In this document: positions 15,439-23,342 of the stretch, one piece after another
How the letters are laid out: every line of letters starts with the position of its first letter
Position numbering within the stretch: the first letter of the stretch is position 1
Assembly: GCA_964652205.1 (NCBI GenBank)
Contig: CAZZAO010000041.1
Span: 1 to 39,733 of the forward strand
Reading direction: 5' to 3'
From: ZC4RG36 sp964652205
GTDB taxonomy: Bacteria > Chloroflexota > Anaerolineae > Aggregatilineales > Phototrophicaceae
DNA length: 39,733 bases
The notes under the pieces: model-generated
Databases searched by the model: none
Seen by the model: the letters and a program-made list of their open reading frames with translations, nothing else
Told to the model about the DNA's origin: nothing
Made by a program: the position numbers and the translations under genes

Positions 15439-18084
15439 ATGATTTCGTCAGGAAACCTGTCGCCCGTGAATGTCATCCTCACTCACGAACACGCCGATTT
15501 CGATGCCCTTGCCTCACTGCTGGCGGCGTCCAAACTCGATCCTGAAGCCGTGGCGGTGCTGCCGGAAGAACAGAACGGCAACGTCGCCGCTTTTCTGGCG
15601 CTCTACATCGGCGGCCTGCCGTTTCATCGCCGCGCCGATGTCGATTTCAGGACGGTCGATTCGGTCACGCTGGTCGATACCCAGAAGCCCGCGCAGATCA
15701 AGGGGCTGTCGCCAAACGTCCGACTGCGCATCATCGACCACCACCCGGCCAGCGCGGATTTATCCGCCAGCACTGAATTCAGCGGGGATGCGGTCGGCGC
15801 GGCAGCAACGCTGCTGGTCGAGCGCTTGCAAGACGGGGGCATCCACCTGACGTCGCTGGAAGCCACCTTGCTGGCGCTCGGCATCTACGAGGATACTGGA
15901 GCGCTGACCTACAGCGGCACGACGGCGCGTGACGCCCGCGCCGTCGCCTGGCTGATCGAGCAGCAGGCGGTGCTCGACACCGTGCGCCGATTTTTAGAGC
16001 CGCCGCTGACGGACGAGCAGCAAGCCCTGTTTGAAGCCCTTTCGACCCGCGCGGAAACGCGGACGATTCAGGGCTATCTCGTCGTCGTGAGCGCGGCCAG
16101 AGTCGGCGACTACGTCGGCGAAGTCGCCGCCGTAGCCCACCGACTGAACGAAACGCTCGGCCCGGATGGGCTGTTCGTGCTGGTCGGAATGCCGACGGCG
16201 CTGCTGCTCGTCTGCCGTTCGACGTCCGCAGCCATCGACACCAGCGCCATCGCGCGGGCCTTCGGCGGCGGCGGTCACGTCCGCGCGGCCTCGGCCAGCC
16301 TGCACGACATCGATTTCGAGACGGCGCGCGCGCGCCTGTGGGAAACGATTGCCAGCAGCGTCCGTCCGGCAGCGCGGGTGGCCGATCTGATGTCTCAGGG
16401 ACTGCAAACCATCGACGCCAGTACCACGCTCAGCGTCGTCGTCCGGCGGATGCGCCGCATCGGCCATGAAGGCTTTCCGGTGGTCGAAGGCGGTCAACTG
16501 GTCGGCCTGCTGACTCGCCGCGACGCCGACCGGGCGCTTGAACATGGCATGGGTCAACTGGCCGTGCGCGACGTGATGACGAGCGGCAGCGTGACGCTGC
16601 GGCCAGAAGATTCGGTCGCGCAGCTCGAACAGACGATGGTCGAGAGCGGCTGGGGACAGATTCCCGTCAGCGACGGCGGCAGGCTGGTCGGGATCGTCAC
16701 GCGCACTGATCTGATCAAATACTGGGGGCAAACCCATCCAACTGCCGCGCCTGCCGCCGAAACGCTCAGTCCCGACGCAGTCAGGCACGCTCTCGGCGCG
16801 AACGTCGCCCGGTTGATCGAGGCGATTGCGGCGCACGCCGATGAACACGACATGACGATGTATCTGGTTGGCGGCGTGGTGCGCGATCTGCTGCTCGGTC
16901 GCCCGAACGACGACATCGATTTTGTCGTTGAAGCCGACGCCATCGCGCTGGCAACTCGTTTACGCGACCGTTACGGCGGCGAGGTCAGCGCCTTCCGACC
17001 GTTCGGCACGGCCAAATGGATTCTGACCACCGAAGTCGCGGCGCGGCTCCAGCTCATCGGCGGCGAATTGCCGGATCACGTCGATTTTGCGACGGCGCGC
17101 AATGAATTTTACGAGCAGCCCGCCGCGCTGCCGACTGTCTACAGCGGCTCGATCAAACTCGACCTGCTGCGGCGCGATTTCACCATTAACACGCTGGCGG
17201 CGCAGTTCAGCCCGGCGGCGTCGGCAGGCCGGATTCTCAACTTTTACGGCGGGCTGGCCGACCTGCGCGCCGGGCTGATCCGGGTACTGCACAGCCTGAG
17301 CTTCGTTGACGACCCGACACGGATGCTGCGAGCGGTGCGCTTCGAGCAGCGGCTCGGCTTCCAGATTGAAGCGCGGACAGCCGAATTGATGGCGACAGCG
17401 CTGCCGATGCTCGGACGGATGACCGGAGAGCGCGTCCGCAATGAGCTTTCATTGATCCTGCGCGAAAAAGAGCCAGAGCGCCCGCTGCTCGAACTCCAGC
17501 GGCGCGGCATCCTCGAAGCAATTCATCCAGCCTTCAGGCTCGACGCGCGGATCGCCGCCTATTTTCAGGCGGGCCGGATGGAAGCGCCGCCGTGGCCGAT
17601 GGACGCGCTCGATGCAGTCGCGCTGAACTGGCATTTGATCGCCGCCGCGCTGCCCGCCGACGCGCTCGCCACAATTTGCGACCGACTGCTGATGCCCCGG
17701 AGCCAGGCCGAGACGATGCTGGCGACGGCAGAGGTCGTCGCGCTGCTCGACTGGCTCGACGATCCGGCGCTGAAACCGAGCCAGATCGACAACGAGTTGA
17801 GCGGCCACGCCGACATCGCGCTGTGGTCGGCGTGGCTGGCCGCACCAGCAGACAGTCAGGCGCGAAGCCGGATTACCCGATTTGCCACCATCTGGCGGTA
17901 CGTGCGCCCAAAAGCAGACGGGCATACACTTCAGGCTATGAATTTACGACCGGGGCCGTGCTTCGGCCTGATCCTCAGTCGGCTGCGCAGCGCGCGGCTC
18001 GATGGAGAAATCACGTCCGACGAAGCCGAGCGGCAACTGCTTCAGCGTCTGGTAAACGAAGGACTGTGCGATGGTAGCGCGTGA
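15439..18084 (+). CDS. DHH phosphoesterase - CBS pair - CCA tRNA nucleotidyltransferase fusion
   Basis: The 881-residue product has several domains in order. First is a DHH phosphoesterase (HEHADFDALASL near residue 14, IDHHP near 98) with a DHHA1 RNA-binding part (AFGGGGHVRAAS near 275). Two CBS domains follow (about 305-425; VADLMSQG and VRDVMTSG). Last is a class II CCA-adding or polyA-polymerase-type transferase with YLVGGVVRDLLLGRPNDDID (from about 475; catalytic Asp pair near 492 and 494), RRDFTINTLA and DDPTRMLRAVRFEQRLGF. It would repair or complete tRNA 3' ends, with the DHH module perhaps trimming RNA and the CBS pair sensing adenine nucleotides. Such fusions are known in cyanobacteria, Aquifex and related phyla. 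The ATG at 15439 fits the family start and the promoter; an upstream TTG at 15403 overlaps the -35 box. The end overlaps the acetyltransferase start by 14 bases. Confidence 0.9.
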   Translation: MISSGNLSPVNVILTHEHADFDALASLLAASKLDPEAVAVLPEEQNGNVAAFLALYIGGLPFHRRADVDFRTVDSVTLVDTQKPAQIKGLSPNVRLRIIDHHPASADLSASTEFSGDAVGAAATLLVERLQDGGIHLTSLEATLLALGIYEDTGALTYSGTTARDARAVAWLIEQQAVLDTVRRFLEPPLTDEQQALFEALSTRAETRTIQGYLVVVSAARVGDYVGEVAAVAHRLNETLGPDGLFVLVGMPTALLLVCRSTSAAIDTSAIARAFGGGGHVRAASASLHDIDFETARARLWETIASSVRPAARVADLMSQGLQTIDASTTLSVVVRRMRRIGHEGFPVVEGGQLVGLLTRRDADRALEHGMGQLAVRDVMTSGSVTLRPEDSVAQLEQTMVESGWGQIPVSDGGRLVGIVTRTDLIKYWGQTHPTAAPAAETLSPDAVRHALGANVARLIEAIAAHADEHDMTMYLVGGVVRDLLLGRPNDDIDFVVEADAIALATRLRDRYGGEVSAFRPFGTAKWILTTEVAARLQLIGGELPDHVDFATARNEFYEQPAALPTVYSGSIKLDLLRRDFTINTLAAQFSPAASAGRILNFYGGLADLRAGLIRVLHSLSFVDDPTRMLRAVRFEQRLGFQIEARTAELMATALPMLGRMTGERVRNELSLILREKEPERPLLELQRRGILEAIHPAFRLDARIAAYFQAGRMEAPPWPMDALDAVALNWHLIAAALPADALATICDRLLMPRSQAETMLATAEVVALLDWLDDPALKPSQIDNELSGHADIALWSAWLAAPADSQARSRITRFATIWRYVRPKADGHTLQAMNLRPGPCFGLILSRLRSARLDGEITSDEAERQLLQRLVNEGLCDGSA

Positions 18085-18607
18085 AGATTTATCGTGGGTC
18101 GTCGAGCTGCCGGTGGCGCTGCGGCTGGCGCGCTACGACGACCTGCCGAAGCTCGAATGGTACGGGCAGTACACTCACTTTCGTAACCTGTTCCGGCGCG
18201 CCTTCCGCGAGCAGCAGCAGCAGCGCCGACTGATGTTGATCGCCGACTGTAACGACTTCCCTATCGGCCACGTCTTTATCCAGCTTCGCAGCACCGAGAC
18301 CGGCTACGCCGACGGCAATGGCCGCGCCTATCTGTACGCGCTGCGCGTGATGGATATGTTCCGGCGGCGCGGCATCGGCACGCGGCTGATGCAGGAAGCC
18401 GAGACGATTCTGATCGAACGCGGCTTCCGTTCAGTCACGATTGCCGTCGCCAAAGACAACCCCGGCGCGCTCCGGCTCTACAACCGGCTCGGCTACTGGT
18501 CATTCCGCGAAGATTCGGGCGACTGGAGCTACCGCGATCATCAAGGCATCACGCGCCGCGTCCATGAACCCTGCTGGGTACTTGAAAAACAATTACGCGC
18601 GCGTTAG
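18071..18607 (+). CDS. GNAT-family N-acetyltransferase
   Basis: The 178-residue product contains the acetyl-CoA loop RRRGIGTRLMQEAE (about residues 98-111, R-x-x-G-x-G/A) and the closing strand-helix motif VAKDNPGALRLYNRLGYWSF of GNAT enzymes. It would acetylate an amine; the acceptor is unknown, although RimI-like enzymes share this layout. Translation is probably coupled to the tRNA nucleotidyltransferase fusion, whose 3' end it overlaps by 14 bases, which makes a link to tRNA or ribosome modification possible but unproven. Confidence 0.88.
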   Translation: MVAREDLSWVVELPVALRLARYDDLPKLEWYGQYTHFRNLFRRAFREQQQQRRLMLIADCNDFPIGHVFIQLRSTETGYADGNGRAYLYALRVMDMFRRRGIGTRLMQEAETILIERGFRSVTIAVAKDNPGALRLYNRLGYWSFREDSGDWSYRDHQGITRRVHEPCWVLEKQLRAR

Positions 18608-18610
18608 AAT
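18582..18610 (+). promoter_or_regulatory. Promoter of the cupin gene, inside the acetyltransferase gene
   Basis: TTGAAA (18582-18587) and TAGAAT (18605-18610) have a 17-base spacer and are among the best sigma-70-type matches in the window. The -10 box covers the TAG stop codon of the acetyltransferase. Confidence 0.65.
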
Positions 18611-18662
18611 GCTGTCTCAGGGTTGTCACAGACCCAAATCGTCGGCTGGGAGTTGAGTGTTT

Positions 18663-18992
18663 ATGGCAATCGAGCAGGCAGCAGTACGAGTGACGCGCTG
18701 GACTGGTGGACAGCATCCGACCTTATCCGTCATCACACGGCAGATGCAGAAAGAGGGCCTTCGCCCTTACCAGTGGGACAACGCGGCCAACTATCGTTAC
18801 GCAGTCCGCAGTCATGGATACAGCAAAGTCGTCTACGTCGTGGAAGGCCAGCTTGAACTGACCCTTCCTGATTGCAACCAGCGCCTACGCCTCAAAGCAG
18901 GCGACCGGGTTGAAATTCCGGCAGGAGTCCGGCACGGCGCGATTGTCGGCAGCAGCGGAGTCAAGTGCGTCGAGGCGGCAGCGCAGCGCTAG
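18663..18992 (+). CDS. Small cupin-domain protein
   Basis: The 109-residue product has a single conserved beta-barrel: SHGYSKVVYVVEGQLELTLP (first cupin box, with HGYSKVVYVVEG replacing the usual HxH-E arrangement) and LKAGDRVEIPAGVRHGAIVG (second box, G-D-x-x-x-x-P-x-x-x-x-H). Only some of the usual metal ligands are present, so it may bind a ligand without catalysis. ATG at 18663 is preferred over GTG at 18657 because of its spacing from GGGAG. It has its own promoter and terminator. Confidence 0.85.
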   Translation: MAIEQAAVRVTRWTGGQHPTLSVITRQMQKEGLRPYQWDNAANYRYAVRSHGYSKVVYVVEGQLELTLPDCNQRLRLKAGDRVEIPAGVRHGAIVGSSGVKCVEAAAQR

Positions 18993-19018
18993 CCGCGGCA
19001 GGTCGCAATCGAGCACTC

Positions 19019-19045
19019 AACAGAGGTGAGCGCCTCTGTTTTCTT
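19019..19045 (+). terminator. Intrinsic terminator of the cupin gene
   Basis: AACAGAGG (19019-19026) pairs with CCTCTGTT (19033-19040) around a six-base loop and is followed by a pyrimidine tail TTCTTCCC. It lies 27 bases after the cupin stop. Confidence 0.8.
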
Positions 19046-19083
19046 CCCATCATCAGATTACAAAGATCGTGACGAGAGGCTGA

Positions 19084-20079
19084 ATGACACCGTCATCCCC
19101 ACGCCTGAGCCGACGACAACTGCTCACCGCCATGACGCCCGGCGCGAAAGCAGCGTCAGCGCTTTCCCTTCCTTACACCCCCAACCCCAGCTTCTTCAGG
19201 TCGATGAGGCCGCAGGTTCCCCGCCTGAACGCCGATACATGGTCGCTGACGCTAGGCGGATGGGTCAAACATCCGGTGACGTGGTCGTATGCCGACCTGA
19301 TGGCGCTGCCGATGACCGAGGTTGAGGCGACGCTGCTGTGCGCGGCCAACGAACCGGGCGGCGAACGAATCGGCCATGCGCGCTGGCGCGGCGTCGCCGT
19401 GCAGGCACTGCTCGCTGACTCACGGGTAGAGCCGAGCCAGGTTATAGAATTGAGGAATCCCGGAAGTGGCCCCTGGCCCAATGGGACGCCGCCGCGAAAT
19501 AGTTATGGGCGGCATATCGTCCCCCTCACAAGCTATTTCCCTCGGCTCGAAAACGCGGAAGGTTATATCACAAGCATTCCGTACCAGTCCATGAGGGATG
19601 CGCTGATCGCCTTCGAGATGAACGGCGAAGCGCTGACAGCGGAGCAGGGATTCCCGGCGCGGCTGATTGTCCCCGGCCTGTACGACTACAAAATGCCGCG
19701 CTGGATCGAGCGGATTGAGCTAACCATTCATCCTGAAAACGGCGTCTGGGAAAACAACGGCTATCCAGTCGATGGTATCGTCAGGACGACGGCAGCGATA
19801 ACGTCGCACCGACCCCATGAGACGGTCAGCAGCAGCGTGACGCTCGAAGGCTATGCCTTCGCCGGGCTTCGCGCGGTTGCCTCGGTCGAAGTCAGCGTCG
19901 ATGGCAGCGAGTGGACGTCGATTCCCTTCACGCCGGGGCCGCGCGGAAGCTGGTCACGCTGGTCGCTCGACTGGCAGCCAGCCGCAGCAGGCGATCACGC
20001 GGTGGCCGTCCGCGCGACCGACGTGAACGGTCAGATGCAGCCGACGCCACATACCCTCGTTCTGCGCGTCGCGCCCTGA
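19084..20079 (+). CDS. Molybdopterin-dependent oxidoreductase, sulfite-oxidase fold
   Basis: The 331-residue product starts with SRRQLL, a twin-arginine-like motif, but the following hydrophobic stretch is weak. The body matches the oxidoreductase molybdopterin domain: SFFRSMRPQVPRLNADTW, LGGWVKHPVTWSYADLMALP, then EATLLCAANEPGG, whose Cys (residue 86) would be the molybdenum ligand. The C-terminal third (LEGYAFAGLRAVASVEVSVD) is the dimerisation domain. It would oxidise a small molecule such as sulfite outside the cytoplasm, passing electrons to an unknown acceptor. No cytochrome gene is adjacent. The next gene starts 11 bases after its stop, so they form an operon. Confidence 0.85.
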   Translation: MTPSSPRLSRRQLLTAMTPGAKAASALSLPYTPNPSFFRSMRPQVPRLNADTWSLTLGGWVKHPVTWSYADLMALPMTEVEATLLCAANEPGGERIGHARWRGVAVQALLADSRVEPSQVIELRNPGSGPWPNGTPPRNSYGRHIVPLTSYFPRLENAEGYITSIPYQSMRDALIAFEMNGEALTAEQGFPARLIVPGLYDYKMPRWIERIELTIHPENGVWENNGYPVDGIVRTTAAITSHRPHETVSSSVTLEGYAFAGLRAVASVEVSVDGSEWTSIPFTPGPRGSWSRWSLDWQPAAAGDHAVAVRATDVNGQMQPTPHTLVLRVAP

Positions 20080-20090
20080 AGGAACCCCTG

Positions 20091-20960
20091 ATGACTACAA
20101 TCACGCGGCGCGAATTTCTACAGATCAGCGGCATCCTGCTGGCTGGCTGGCAGTGGTTCCCAAGCTTCGGCGTCACCGCAGCGAAGGCGGGACAACCGGT
20201 TCAGGGACGCACGCTCGCGCCGCTGACCGTCACCCGCGCGGATGGCTCGGCGGGAAAGCTGCTGCTGCCAGACAGCGTCGTTCCGCTGCTCGGCGTGGAC
20301 GGCGACCGCTATCTCACGTCCGGCGGGCTGCTGCCGCGCGCGCTGGTGCAGCCATTGACGGTCACGCCGAAGCACGGCGCGGCCCCCGCCCTACCCTTTC
20401 TGGCCGAAGTCTGCGCGCCGGCTGCGGCGGTTCGGGCCTCGTGCGCGGCAGATGCGCCGCTGCTCGGACGGATCGGCCACGCAGGAACGGCTACCATCCG
20501 GTCGCGGCTGAGTGACGGTCGCGGCGGCGCAGCCTGGTATGAGGTCGAAACCGGCGACATCAGCGGCTGGTCGCCGTCGAGCCTATGGACGCCCGTCGAT
20601 CCTTTCGAGATCAGCACGAGACCACGCTCGGTCATCATCGACCGGGCGCGACAAACGCTGACGGTCATGGATGGCGACAGCATTGCTTTGCAGGCGCTGG
20701 TATCGGTCGCGCCAGAAGCCGCCGCCAGAAGCGCTGCGGTGAGCGGACGCCAGCCGAGCGGGCCAGTCAGCGACGGGAGCGGCGTTCAGCAGGGCGCGCC
20801 CTGGCTGCTTCGGCTCGACAGCGGCGAGCTGCTCGGCGGAAGCACCTGGCACAATCGCTTCGGCTCATCGACGCCGGGGATGCTGGCGCAGATGCCGCCG
20901 CAGGTCGCCCGATGGCTGTACGGCGCGCTGGCCGACGGCTCGACGGTGGCGATCCGCTAA
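20091..20960 (+). CDS. Tat-exported protein with L,D-transpeptidase-like (YkuD) fold lacking the catalytic motif
   Basis: The 289-residue product starts MTTITRREFLQISGILLAGW, a clear twin-arginine signal, with ribosome binding site GAAGGAA. A small beta-rich SH3-like part (AWYEVETGDISGWSPSSLWT) precedes RSVIIDRARQTLTVMDGD, the first strands of a YkuD domain. The end, STWHNRFGSSTPGMLAQMPP followed by ARWLYGALADGSTVAI, aligns with the YkuD active-site region, but the usual S-H-G-C is absent: neither the His nor the catalytic Cys is there. It probably binds peptidoglycan or a partner rather than cross-linking it. The assignment rests on motif likeness and needs a profile or structure search. It is cotranscribed with the molybdenum enzyme. 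Confidence 0.65.
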   Translation: MTTITRREFLQISGILLAGWQWFPSFGVTAAKAGQPVQGRTLAPLTVTRADGSAGKLLLPDSVVPLLGVDGDRYLTSGGLLPRALVQPLTVTPKHGAAPALPFLAEVCAPAAAVRASCAADAPLLGRIGHAGTATIRSRLSDGRGGAAWYEVETGDISGWSPSSLWTPVDPFEISTRPRSVIIDRARQTLTVMDGDSIALQALVSVAPEAAARSAAVSGRQPSGPVSDGSGVQQGAPWLLRLDSGELLGGSTWHNRFGSSTPGMLAQMPPQVARWLYGALADGSTVAIR

Positions 20961-21154
20961 GGATCAATCAGGATGGCGCGGACGCGAAAGGCCGTGTCCC
21001 TGCGGAAAAATCCTGAGCCATGACCCTCCGGTTAAAGGGCAAAGTCCGACACTTGCTCACAAACTATTAAGCAAACCCGCTTTCCCGTAAGCCTCGGCGC
21101 AGATTACTATGGGAACGTGAGGGCGAAAGCCGAAACGATTCCCTGAGGTGTGTA
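20961..21154 (+). other. Intergenic region with two hairpins, leader of the ccdA-like operon
   Basis: GGACGCG (20980-20986) pairs with CGTGTCC (20993-20999), with one G-U pair, and may end the upstream operon, though no U tract follows. Next to the ccdA-like start, GGGAA (21111-21115) pairs with TTCCC (21139-21143); inside it CGT pairs with ACG, and GGC-GAAA-GCC forms a GNRA-capped tip. A weak -10 candidate, TACTAT, is at 21105-21110. The ribosome binding site GAGG follows the hairpin at 21145-21148. Confidence 0.4.
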
Positions 21155-22753
21155 GTGGTTCCCACGATTGGCCTGGCGTTCCTCGCCGGATTGCTTTCCT
21201 TTATATCGCCCTGCGTACTCCCGCTCGTGCCAGCCTACATCGGCTATATGGGGGGCCGCGTGACACATACGGTCGCCAGCCAGCAGGGCGCAGGCGCGGT
21301 CGCCGTTCAGCAAACGGCGTCGAATCGCTTCATCACCCTGCTCCACGGCCTGGCCTTCGTCGCGGGTTTCACGTTCATTTTCGTCGTGCTTGGCCTGCTG
21401 GCGACGGCATTCGTCATGCAGGTTGGCCGACAGAATATCTCGTTGATCGAGAACCTGATCGCCCGCGCAGGCGGCGTGCTGGTCATCTTCTTCGGCCTGC
21501 ATTTTATGGGCGTGATGCCCTCGCTGTTCCGGCGCGCGCTCGAACACCCGGCGACGGTCGGCAGCGTCGGTTTCAGCCTGATTTTCGCCGTACTGGGCGG
21601 CGGGCTGATTCTGTGGGCCACCCTCGACATCCTGATCGGTTTGCCCGCGCTGGTCATTTTCCTGCTCTGGCTGCTGCTCGGCGGCGCGTTTACGAATCCG
21701 CTGGCCTTCTGGCAGCGGACGATTACTGGCTTGCAGACGGCGCTCTACAGTGACACCCGGCGGATGATGACGGCGCGCGGCCAGCAAAGCTTCGCCAGCT
21801 CGGCCATCATGGGCGTGGTGTTCGCGGCAGGCTGGACGCCGTGCATCGGCCCGATTTACGGGACAATCCTGACGATGGCCGCGAACGGCGGCGACGTCGC
21901 TCAAGCGGGAACGCTGCTCGGCGCGTATTCGCTCGGCCTCGGGCTGCCCTTCCTGCTGGCCGCGCTGGTGCTGGACAGCGCGCAGGGCGTGCTGCGTCGG
22001 ATTCAGCGCCACATGCAGGGAGTCGAACTGGTCACAGGCGCATTCCTGATCGCTATGGGCGTGCTGATCGCCAGCGGCACGCTGATGCAACTGAGCACGA
22101 CCTTCGCCGGGCAGTTCAGCGACTTCTCGGCCAACATCGAAACCTGCGTCACCGGCTTTGCCAGCGGCGAAATCCCGCTCAGTCAGGTCGGGCCATGCCT
22201 GAACGCGCAGACGATTGAGCAGTCCGCCGCGCCAGCCGCCGCTGCGCCGACGGACGTTCCGGCAGCCAAGCTGAACACGATTACCGGGCTGGCCGCAGCC
22301 AGCGCCAGCGAGGCTGGCGACGCGCCGACGATGGGAACCGAAGTCGGCCAGCGCGCGCTCAATTTCACCACCCGAACCGACGACGGTCAGCCGGTCAGTC
22401 TGGGACAGCTTCGCGGCAGGGTCGTATTCATCAACTTCTGGGCGACGTGGTGCGGCCCGTGCCGTCAGGAAATGCCGACTTTCGATAAAGTCTATCGGCA
22501 AGACAGCGGCCATATCGCTGTGCTGGCGGTCAACAACCGCGAGACGCCCGACGAGATCGCCCGATTCCGCCAGCAGATCAACGTCAGCTTTCCGGTCGCG
22601 CTCGACCAGAACGGCGATATTCAGGAGCTGTATGGCGTCAGCGAATATCCAACCACCGTGGTTGTCGATCCCAGCGGCATCATCCGCGAGCGCCACCTCG
22701 GTGAGCTGACCGAGTACGACATCCAGTTGCTGGTCAGGCAACTGGCGGCCTGA
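21155..22753 (+). CDS. CcdA-type thiol transporter fused to a TlpA-like thioredoxin domain
   Basis: The first part is a CcdA/DsbD-beta membrane domain: LLSFISPCVLPLVPAYIGYM (Cys 20) and FAAGWTPCIGPIYG (Cys 230), the paired membrane cysteines that carry reducing equivalents across the membrane. The last part, from about residue 385, is a TlpA-type thioredoxin with FWATWCGPCRQEMP (Cys 433 and 436) and the cis-Pro in SEYPTTVVV. The Ala/Pro-rich linker region carries two more cysteines, ETCVTG (331) and GPCLN (348). The protein could take electrons from cytoplasmic thioredoxin and deliver them to its own extracellular thioredoxin domain for cytochrome c maturation or disulfide repair. GTG at 21155 is chosen for its spacing from GAGG. 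The next gene follows after four bases. Confidence 0.9.
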   Translation: MVPTIGLAFLAGLLSFISPCVLPLVPAYIGYMGGRVTHTVASQQGAGAVAVQQTASNRFITLLHGLAFVAGFTFIFVVLGLLATAFVMQVGRQNISLIENLIARAGGVLVIFFGLHFMGVMPSLFRRALEHPATVGSVGFSLIFAVLGGGLILWATLDILIGLPALVIFLLWLLLGGAFTNPLAFWQRTITGLQTALYSDTRRMMTARGQQSFASSAIMGVVFAAGWTPCIGPIYGTILTMAANGGDVAQAGTLLGAYSLGLGLPFLLAALVLDSAQGVLRRIQRHMQGVELVTGAFLIAMGVLIASGTLMQLSTTFAGQFSDFSANIETCVTGFASGEIPLSQVGPCLNAQTIEQSAAPAAAAPTDVPAAKLNTITGLAAASASEAGDAPTMGTEVGQRALNFTTRTDDGQPVSLGQLRGRVVFINFWATWCGPCRQEMPTFDKVYRQDSGHIAVLAVNNRETPDEIARFRQQINVSFPVALDQNGDIQELYGVSEYPTTVVVDPSGIIRERHLGELTEYDIQLLVRQLAA

Positions 22754-22757
22754 TACA

Positions 22758-23321
22758 ATGCCAGCGAAGCGGCTCGTGCTGCTGGCGGGAGCGTTCGCCT
22801 GTCTGATCATAGCGACGGCGCTGGTGATCGGCGCGGGGCTGCCGTCACGCGCGGACTTCTCCGGGCGAGCGCTGCCAGGCGAGCGACCGATTGCGCCAGA
22901 AATCGACGCGGTCGCGCCGCCGTTCAGCGGCGTCACGCCGGACGGCATGACCCTTGACCTGCTCAAGCTGCGTGGATCGCCGGTCGTCATTCATTTCTGG
23001 GCGAGCTGGTGCGGGCCGTGCAAAGCCGAAATGCCCGCAATTCAGTCGGTCTACGCGGCGCATCAGGCAGACGGCCTGCGCGTGCTGGCGGTCAATCTGG
23101 GCGAAAGCGCTCAGGCTGCATCGTCGTGGTCGCGCGAGTTGGGGCTGACGTTCGACACTATCCTCGACAGCGACGGACAGATTGCAGCGCTTTATCGCCT
23201 GCGCGGCCAACCATCGACCTACCTTGTGGCTTCGACCGGAGTCATCGCGCAGATTTTTTATGGCCCGACGACCAGCGGCGCGCTCGAAGCCGCGATCCTG
23301 CCGCTGCTAGCCAGAGCCTAA
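22758..23321 (+). CDS. Membrane-anchored TlpA-family thioredoxin
   Basis: The 187-residue product has an N-terminal hydrophobic anchor (LVLLAGAFACLIIATALVI) and a TlpA/ResA-type domain with FWASWCGPCKAEMP (Cys 85 and 88), LRVLAVNLGES and the cis-Pro motif GQPSTYLV. It would act outside the membrane as a thiol-disulfide reductant, probably fed by the CcdA-TlpA fusion encoded four bases upstream. ResA-type proteins keep apocytochrome c haem sites reduced; no haem lyase gene is in view, so the client is unknown. Confidence 0.9.
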   Translation: MPAKRLVLLAGAFACLIIATALVIGAGLPSRADFSGRALPGERPIAPEIDAVAPPFSGVTPDGMTLDLLKLRGSPVVIHFWASWCGPCKAEMPAIQSVYAAHQADGLRVLAVNLGESAQAASSWSRELGLTFDTILDSDGQIAALYRLRGQPSTYLVASTGVIAQIFYGPTTSGALEAAILPLLARA

Positions 23322-23342
23322 TCAGCCGGGAGCATTCTACGC

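Noticed and set aside
20961..21154. Cyclic-di-GMP (GEMM) riboswitch in the leader of the ccdA-like operon
   Set aside because: Some short phrases are reminiscent, but the conserved core and tetraloop receptor cannot be placed; only simple hairpins are supported.
21107..22990. A 627-codon minus-strand open frame opposite the CcdA-TlpA gene
   Set aside because: It is opposite a clearly conserved gene with intact family motifs; high GC content makes long antisense frames common here. Its translation is low-complexity Arg/Gln/Ala-rich.
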